NCBI GenBank assembly: GCA_001953115.1
Contig: LSSL01000631.1
Span: 7,507 to 32,011 of the forward strand
Direction of reading: 5' to 3'
Origin: Smittium mucronatum
Lineage: Eukaryota; Kickxellomycota; Harpellomycetes; Harpellales; Legeriomycetaceae
DNA length: 24,505 bases
The notes below the pieces were generated by a model, which searched no databases, was not told the origin of the DNA, and worked only from the letters and a program-made list of their open reading frames with translations. Position numbers and translations under genes: made by a program. Positions 19,833 through 24,505 of the stretch are shown piece after piece. Every line of letters starts with the position of its first letter. The first letter of the stretch is position 1.

Positions 19833-20280
19833 CCAGAGAAATTATTTATCAAAATGCAAATATATTCTGTAAGCTCTGATTATATGGCTTCAATACAAAG
19901 GTTTATTTATCTAAATTTAAATATAGTAGCCGTTTTTTTCATTTATAAGCTTTTATTTTTTCTAGGTATCTTTCTTTGTTTTTCTCTTACACAAAAAACT
20001 GTATTATCCTCAATAATACCCACAACTATTTTATTAAAACCTTAATTAATTAATGATATTTTTATCTTTTTGTATCGCAATATTTCTTTCAGACATAGAA
20101 TATCTTTTGTGATTTGGGGGATTAGTTCATGTATACCTAGATTTTTTCCAATTACAAAACATCGAAGTAATAGTTCAATTTGTGAAATGATTGGTAAAAT
20201 GTGAGATATTATTCCAAAGAAGGTGAACCATAATAGGTAAAATCTATAAAACAGAACATATACGTAATTCAGTATATTTT

Positions 20281-20337
20281 AGCGTGCTAATCGCGTAGAA
20301 AATTCATATTCTACTAGATAGATCGAAGATTAGCGCT
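20281..20337. repeat. Compound hairpin
   Basis: The outer arms agcg-tg-ctaatc (20281-20292) and gattagcgct (20328-20337) pair with a 2-nt bulge. The inner arms gtagaa (20295-20300) and ttctac (20309-20314) pair around an 8-nt loop. It is richer in G+C than its surroundings and not in a gene; a small structured RNA or decayed foldback is possible. Confidence 0.45.
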
Positions 20338-20710
20338 TGATGATTTTTTTTTTTACATGAAGATTAATTAGGAATATTTAATTTATATTCAAGATTATAT
20401 TTTATCAATCAACCTAGAGTTATGCTCTATTAATTAGTTCAAAGATTTTAATGGACTTTAGTAGATCGATGTTGATTTAATACAAAATTAACTAGTATCA
20501 GAGTATTCCCAATAATCCACCTAGAAATTTGGTATTTGGTTTTAGGGGTTTTTCTTTGGTTCAATTTAAAACTTTTATTTTACTTATGAGATATAAAAAT
20601 AATAAATTCAGCTGATTTATAATAATTTATATATATGCTATAAAAACTCGATATCTGTTCATTTTGGAAGGAAGTTTTGCTTTTTATTAGCTCATTTCTT
20701 CTTTAATAAT

Positions 20711-20733
20711 GATAATAATAATAATAATAATAA
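20711..20733. repeat. (ATA)n microsatellite
   Basis: About seven ATA units in intergenic DNA. Confidence 0.85.
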
Positions 20734-22558
20734 ACAATTATATTTTTCTTATAGCGATAAAATAAAGTACTAGAATAGGAAGGTTAGTAAAATTTTTGAA
20801 TGGAAAGAAGAAGAGAATATAGATGTGAAATATAATAATAATTTTGGCGAATAATCAAAGTTCACAAAGAGAAGATAGGATATCCTATAAAAATTCACAA
20901 CAGCATTAAAATCCTTTGTTTTAAAATTGGGTTAATAATCTTTTTGATTATAATGATAGTTCTTTGATGTGATAATTTCTTTATTGTAGCGCTTTTCTAA
21001 TCTCTGCTACGACGCTATTATTTTAATTATGAACATATTTTAATAGGGAATTATGGGGTAGCAATGATATTTATTTACTTATTATTTTTTCCTTCACGTG
21101 CTCATCTAGTATAAAGGTAGATTTAATAATACTTTAAAAAACATTTTTTTATGTTCTTTACAAGATTTTTCTTTTTTTAATTTTATTAGTTTTATTTATT
21201 TTTCATAGAAAAAATAAAATACAATACAATTATATTATATTAAGCCTGTATATTAAAATAAAGCAATATAAAAATTTCCAGCCAAAAATTTCAGAAAGAA
21301 TGTTTAAAGAAGATAATATCCCTAAATAAAATAAATTTAATTGATTATTTACCTCTTTTTATACTTTCAGGAATGGGTTAAAATTTTCTAACGCAATCCG
21401 CCTAATCACTTTTTTAATAAAAAAAATTATTAAACTTTATCATTTTCAAGTTGCCAAAATTAATATTCAATAAAAAAAATTATATGATCAAAAAGTGCGT
21501 GGATTAGAATTGATCGCGTGTTATTAATTCTCAATTAAATGAGAGTATTAAACACATAAACAAATATTTTTATCAAAACCTCTATATTTTAACATTGTGC
21601 TTTTTTTCTGAGAGATTTGACCTAATGATATTTTTATTACGCTGATAAATATATTGCTATAAACTTTTAGAAAATTTAAAAATTATCTGTGCTATAAAAA
21701 TGAAACCAACAAAGATTTATAAGTAATAATATGTTTATTGATTATCCTATATAAAATAAAAAATATTAATTATTTTTATAGTTTAGATTTTTCCCCAAAA
21801 TTTAAACCTGTTCACAATTTTATAAAATTATTTTATTGCTATTATTAGTGTTTATAGCCTTTTTTATCTTTTTTTTAAGTCTTAAAAAAATTGAATATTA
21901 TTATAAAAGGTTGTTTTTTATCATTAAAGATCAAATAAAACTTTTATACTAGTTAGTTTATTTAAATTGCATATCCCTAATTTTTTTTGTTGTAAATTTT
22001 CACATTTTAATTCTCTTTTCAAGAAACACACATGGAAATTATTTTATTAAGGTTTTCTTTTTATGGATAATCAATGAAATATCTATTTTTAAATTTTTAA
22101 AATACTGACATAAATTTTATATAATAATGCTTTATATTTTTGCTTGGCATAAAAACATATTTATATTTTATTTCAAAGAATCTGCTACCCAAAAAAGGAA
22201 TTTTGAAAATAGTTATTGCATGAATTATCAGTGCTAAAATTTATCAGTTCAAATGAATAAAATTTTAAAAACACTTAATCTATAATAAAATTATTATTAT
22301 TTATCTAATTTTTTTACCGTTTCATAATGGGTTGATTGTGTGTTTGCGAAGTAGTGAAAGAGCGAAGCTATTATTGATTAAATGTTATTTTATATCAGGT
22401 TTATTATCCATTAAAAACCGGAATCGAAAGTATGTAAAAATATCCTTGACTCAATTACTACTTACTACTTACCGATTATCTATTTCTATTCTTCATTATG
22501 TTACATATTAATCAATTAGGGTATTTTTTAAATTATCTCTCAGTCATTATTGTCTTCG

Positions 22559-22604
22559 ATGAAAAAAAAGCGTGGAACACGGCTATCTCCCACTTTTTTC
22601 ATTC
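22559..22604. repeat. Imperfect hairpin
   Basis: atgaaaaaa...gtgg at 22559-22575 can pair with cccacttttttcat around a loop of about 14 nt containing aacacggctatct. The gtgg/ccac core lifts it slightly above A/T background. No role is assigned. Confidence 0.35.
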
Positions 22605-23012
22605 AAAAAAAAAGTAATCTTATGCAATAAAATATACTTTTATATTTTATACCCTTAAAAAATATTAATATACCAACTAAGACGATTAATAGCATATATT
22701 AACGCCTAATTAGTTAAATTTTTAAATAAATTACTCGTAGATTAAAGGTAGTGGTGGAATCGTACACTAAAATACCCATTAGATTATACATGATTTTTTT
22801 TTATGTAAATATTTTAAATAAAAAAAAAAATCTTTTGAAAGGATATATTTATATTTCATAATCGAATGAACTTAGTAAGCTTTTTAAGAGAAAACTAGTT
22901 ATTTATACTTTTTAAATGTAAATTTCAAATATATTTATATTTTTTTAATGATTAGAATTTAAAAAGGTCAAAATACTGTATAGTTTCCATAATTTTTAAG
23001 AATGCTTTAAAT

Positions 23013-23032
23013 GAAATAAAATAAAATAAAAT
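23013..23032. repeat. (AAATA)n short tandem repeat
   Basis: About four aaata/aaaat pentamer units. Confidence 0.8.
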
Positions 23033-24146
23033 ATATTAATAGTTTTATGTATAATTTCTTGCATATATTGTATCTAGATATGATCCTCAAATATTTATTA
23101 TGATAATTGAGAGTGTTTTGTATGATTCAATTAAGGTTCATTATTTCAGAATAATATTCTTCTGCTTTATTGTTACACTCTTATAATATAATTTCACGAA
23201 AATATTCAAAAAAAACTTTTTTCAACTAATATTACTGGATATAATTAATTAAAACAAAAAATTTATTATCCCTGATAAAAATATTAACATTCGAAACAAC
23301 TTTTCAAAACATAATGATTTCTCTATGACGATTTCGAATTAAAATAATAATTAGTTTTTGAATTTTTTTTAAATAATATAAAAAATTAATAAAATCATAA
23401 AAAAATATATTAATTATTTATATTAATAATTGTTTAAATAAATGTAAATTATGCAAATTGGAGAAGTTATTTGAGCAAAAAATCGTTTCGTTAAAAATTT
23501 AACTTTATTATAAACAATTGTACATAAAAATTTCAAACTCCTGAATCATATAAATTTTTTTTTTAATTTTTAGTTATATTCTAATTTCAACGTAAAATAA
23601 CGTCAATAAAGATGTTAAACTTGATAAATGAGTTATAATAATGATAAATAATACATGTATAAAGTATATCCTTTTTATAATAATCCCAGAATTTGTAGCT
23701 TTCTATCACTTTATATGAAAATCTTTCTCAAACCGCAAAAAAATCCTGTCTGATCGCGTTGCATAAAATAGAAACAATTAATAAAAGTAAAAAATACTTA
23801 ATTCAGCATCTATTCTAAAAAAAATTGATATAAATGAAATGATATAAGGTTTAAAATATCACATAAATATTTATTTTCAGTTAAAATATATATAATATTC
23901 TTAGAAAGGAAAATACCTTTATAGGTTTAAGTTGATAATAAACGCCTTTTTTTTTTGTATCACGGAATTTTATTGTAAGATAACGTCATTAAAAACTATA
24001 CTAAAAAAAATTTGAAAAAAAGAAAAAGACGTATAGAAAAGACTATTATCCTAACTACAATAAGCTCCTCTGCCGGACTACCGGCTGCGTACCTACGGGA
24101 AAAGGGTTCAATCTACCAACCGAAAGACCCCCCCTGGCATTGCTTC

Positions 24147-24248
24147 AAGTAGGCTGGTTGACTGAGGTTACGTGCAGTCATGAATTAAGCTCTTTGTCAA
24201 TGAACAATAGTTCACTGAATCTACTGAGCTTCTAGTCAGAGCCTACTT
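24147..24248. repeat. Nested foldback of about 100 nt
   Basis: Three concentric pairings occur: aagtaggct..tgact (24147-24163) with agtca-g-agcctactt (24234-24248); aagctc (24187-24192) with gagctt (24226-24231); and tca-a-tgaac (24197-24205) with gttca-c-tga (24210-24218) around a 4-nt loop aata. The arrangement is cruciform-like and could be a structured RNA or transposon end. Confidence 0.6.
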
Positions 24249-24428
24249 CTAACAGGATTAATAAAATTAGGCTCCTACCCAAACGTGGGATTGATCGACA
24301 TGGCTTTCCTACAAATAGCTGTTAGACGCTGAGATCCATCTGACTGTCGAACGCTGGACTTGTGCACTAGACTATGTCTCAGCTGTGCTAAACGATCGGT
24401 TCCTCCTGTTTCTAGATGGTCCTCCTCT

Positions 24429-24505
24429 GGAATCGCTGTCCTCCGAATCGCTGTGCGCTATCTCCACTACTCCCAACCAAGAATAGTGCAACGCTGTGCG
24501 CTGTC
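24429..24505. repeat. Short degenerate direct repeats of gaatcgctgt / cgctgtgcgct
   Basis: gaatcgctgt occurs twice (from 24430 and 24445), and cgctgtgcgct followed by atc or gtc occurs twice (from 24449 and 24492). cctcct precedes them in several copies. The block runs off the window, so the array length is unknown. Confidence 0.6.

Larger units (their letters stand above)
19833..24050. other. A+T-rich intergenic DNA, no gene recognised
   Basis: It contains a hydrophobic 63-codon frame at 19854-20045 that I do not accept as a gene, microsatellites at 20711-20733 and 23013-23032, and hairpins at 20281-20337 and about 22559-22604. A patch at 22320-22440 is slightly less A+T-rich but has no long open frame. 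Confidence 0.6.
24050..24505. other. Edge of a compositionally distinct block, probable mobile or repeated DNA
   Basis: The base composition changes sharply near 24050 from A+T-rich to near-balanced, and stays so to the window end. The block carries a gccgg-acta-ccggc hairpin (24072-24085), a nested foldback (24147-24248) and short direct repeats (24421-24505). No long frame is open: the best is about 35 codons ending near 24163. I see no transposase, reverse transcriptase or tRNA. An incoming transposon end, a long terminal repeat or a transferred segment are all possible. Confidence 0.55.

Noticed and set aside
19854..20045. 63-codon frame just downstream of protease 2
   Set aside because: It has an ATG but is hydrophobic and low in complexity, resembles nothing, and frames of this length are expected by chance; it probably overlaps the protease 2 3' region.
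24066..24125. Possible tRNA or SINE, from ggttcaatct and the gccgg/ccggc stem
   Set aside because: The stem has a 4-nt loop, the would-be T-arm does not pair, and there is no credible box A.
24120..24310. Long terminal repeat with primer-binding site (…gatcgaca then tggctttcc)
   Set aside because: The CA/TGG junction is suggestive but the putative primer site matches no tRNA end I can name, and no second copy or coding domain is in view.
1..24505. CRISPR arrays, bacterial operons, rRNA genes, telomeric repeats
   Set aside because: I looked for regularly spaced repeats, rRNA-like conserved blocks and TTAGGG-type arrays and found none.

Overview
This window looks like a piece of a very A+T-rich eukaryotic nuclear genome. 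It has long gene-free stretches, widely spaced genes and no ribosome-binding-site/operon layout. The only two clear genes encode secreted, probably membrane-anchored serine proteases of the chymotrypsin family (S1A). Intronless S1A genes with a Ser/Asn-rich stalk and a hydrophobic C-terminal tail, set in an A+T-rich genome, fit an early-diverging, possibly insect-associated fungus. That is inference: no rRNA, tRNA or housekeeping gene is present to fix the organism.

Layout. 1-900: a 17-base C run, a short hairpin, and a possible decayed or spliced gene fragment on the minus strand (361-656). 900-10050: a gene desert of A/T runs, microsatellites and small hairpins. 10061-10588: a 528-bp non-autonomous hAT-type transposon with imperfect 12-bp terminal inverted repeats and a perfect 8-bp target duplication. 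10600-11930: a less A+T-rich stretch with several short coding-looking pieces, perhaps a relic gene. 12022-13107: protease 1. 13110-15028: intergenic, with a foldback near 13.9 kb. 15029-16977: two 276-bp inverted arms, identical except at two positions by eye, around a 1.4-kb spacer; each arm carries the same 37-codon open segment. 16978-18693: intergenic, with a long (TA)n tract. 18694-19776: protease 2. 19777-24050: A+T-rich, no clear gene. 24050-24505: an abrupt change to mixed-composition DNA with nested inverted repeats and short direct repeats, running off the window end; probably the edge of a repeat or mobile element.

The two proteases lie in the same orientation 5.6 kb apart. They align without gaps over residues 41-300 at about 57% identity (hand count) and share the catalytic triad, six cysteines and Lys activation site. 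Their S1 pockets lack trypsin's Asp, which predicts cleavage after large or hydrophobic residues. A surface loop near the substrate cleft reverses charge between them, so they look like a tandem duplicate diverging in substrate preference. The inverted repeat and the hAT element show that the locus has been rearranged and invaded.
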